Source: Bacilli bacterium (GTDB lineage: Bacteria; Bacillota_I; Bacilli_A; RF39; UBA660). From it: a stretch of DNA of 5,456 bases. The position numbers and the translations under genes are program-made. The stretch's first letter is position 1; every line of letters starts with the position of its first letter. The stretch lies in contig JAAWDC010000173.1 in the NCBI GenBank assembly GCA_022793565.1, positions 1 through 5,456 of the forward strand. Reading direction: 5' to 3'. The notes beneath the pieces were generated by a model. That model was not told the origin of the DNA and did not search any database. It saw only the letters and a program-made list of their open reading frames with translations. Of the stretch, positions 5,291 through 5,456 are shown piece by piece.

Positions 5291-5320
5291 ATTTGATATC
5301 ATTTGACATTATTTGTAGAA
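5291..5320 (+). repeat. Three ATTTG motifs at exact 10-bp spacing
   Basis: ATTTG occurs at 5291, 5301 and 5311, each starting a decamer (ATTTGATATC, ATTTGACATT, ATTTGTAGAA). The middle one supplies the -35 TTGACA of the downstream promoter. Regular helical spacing could reflect a regulator site or a short tandem duplication that has diverged; it could also be chance. Confidence 0.3.
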
Positions 5321-5331
5321 AATTCTATAAA
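5303..5331 (+). promoter_or_regulatory. Consensus sigma-A promoter before the ABC ATPase gene
   Basis: TTGACA (5303-5308), a 17-nt spacer and TATAAA (5326-5331): near-perfect. Start expected about 5338, leaving a ~65-nt leader before the ATG at 5403. Confidence 0.65.
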
Positions 5332-5345
5332 AAAGTAGAAAAAAG

Positions 5346-5354
5346 TGTTATAAT
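5346..5354 (+). promoter_or_regulatory. Second, extended -10 promoter before the ABC ATPase gene
   Basis: TGTTATAAT is a full extended -10 box with no good -35 at 16-18 nt upstream. Start expected about 5361. It may act together with, or instead of, the promoter 20 bp upstream. Confidence 0.5.
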
Positions 5355-5402
5355 ACTGTATATAAAAATAATGGTGAGAGTAAATAAGAAAGGTGGTAAA
5401 AA

Positions 5403-5456
5403 ATGGATTTAATTAGAATCAAAGATGTTAGCATGCAATACAAAAATGGAGTTACA
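5403..5456 (+). CDS. ftsE: ABC-type ATPase, N-terminal fragment, probably FtsE
   Basis: Only 18 codons are inside the window: MDLIRIKDVSMQYKNGVT. This is the start of an ABC nucleotide-binding domain: the first beta strand (I-R-I-K-D-V) followed by the aromatic A-loop tyrosine (Y13) and N-G-V. FtsE proteins of Firmicutes start in just this way (I/M-x-x-x-x-V-x-x-x-Y-x-N-G-V), and in Bacillus subtilis ftsE lies in the same neighbourhood as prfB and a yitT-family gene. FtsE is the cytoplasmic ATPase partner of membrane protein FtsX and in Bacilli activates peptidoglycan hydrolases. SD AAAGGTGG (5389-5396) is 6 nt before the ATG. The Walker motifs lie beyond the window, so another ABC ATPase remains possible; an ftsX gene directly downstream would settle it. 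Confidence 0.6.
   Translation, partial: MDLIRIKDVSMQYKNGVT

Noticed and set aside
1..5456. Mobile element, CRISPR array, tRNA or phage/defence system
   Set aside because: No transposase-like or integrase-like ORF, no spaced repeat array, no tRNA cloverleaf seen; all intact ORFs belong to housekeeping-type families.

Overview
The window looks like a low-GC, AT-rich member of the Firmicutes/Bacilli. It has Shine-Dalgarno (SD) sites of the AGGAGG type, sigma-A-like promoters with extended -10 boxes, intrinsic terminators, and a prfB-yitT-ftsE-like gene order related to the prfB/ftsEX/yvjA neighbourhood of Bacillus. TGA is a real stop codon here: RF2 is present, and its own gene carries an in-frame TGA that must be bypassed by frameshifting. 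This argues against a mycoplasma-type genetic code.

Left part (1-1453): positions 1-96 are non-coding and carry two inverted pairs of DnaA-box-like 9-mers, one of which also forms the likely terminator of the leftward gene. A leftward calcineurin-like metallophosphoesterase gene follows (97-1062). The divergent intergenic stretch 1063-1453 holds a strong leftward promoter about 240 nt upstream of that gene, a possible decayed mini-ORF or leader peptide, a small palindrome over the -35 box, and a rightward promoter very close to the next start codon.

Middle (1454-2289): a complete PHP-domain phosphoesterase, with its own promoter and a terminator that overlaps its stop codon, so it is probably monocistronic.

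Right part (2290-5267): a three-gene operon. prfB (RF2) is expressed through the classical +1 programmed frameshift at CTT-TGA-C, so its true start (2355) lies upstream of the long open frame. Two tandem YitT-family membrane proteins follow, both exactly 295 aa and about 44% identical by hand count. The three genes are separated by only 1-2 nt, each SD lies inside the preceding gene's last codons, and a strong terminator closes the unit.

After a 173-bp gap with one or two promoters, the first 18 codons of an ABC ATPase, probably ftsE, begin at 5403 and run off the window.

I see no mobile element, CRISPR array, tRNA or rRNA. The genes are mostly housekeeping families. The points most worth checking are the paired DnaA-box modules at the left edge, the long leader with a broken ORF, and the tandem YitT pair behind the frameshifted prfB.
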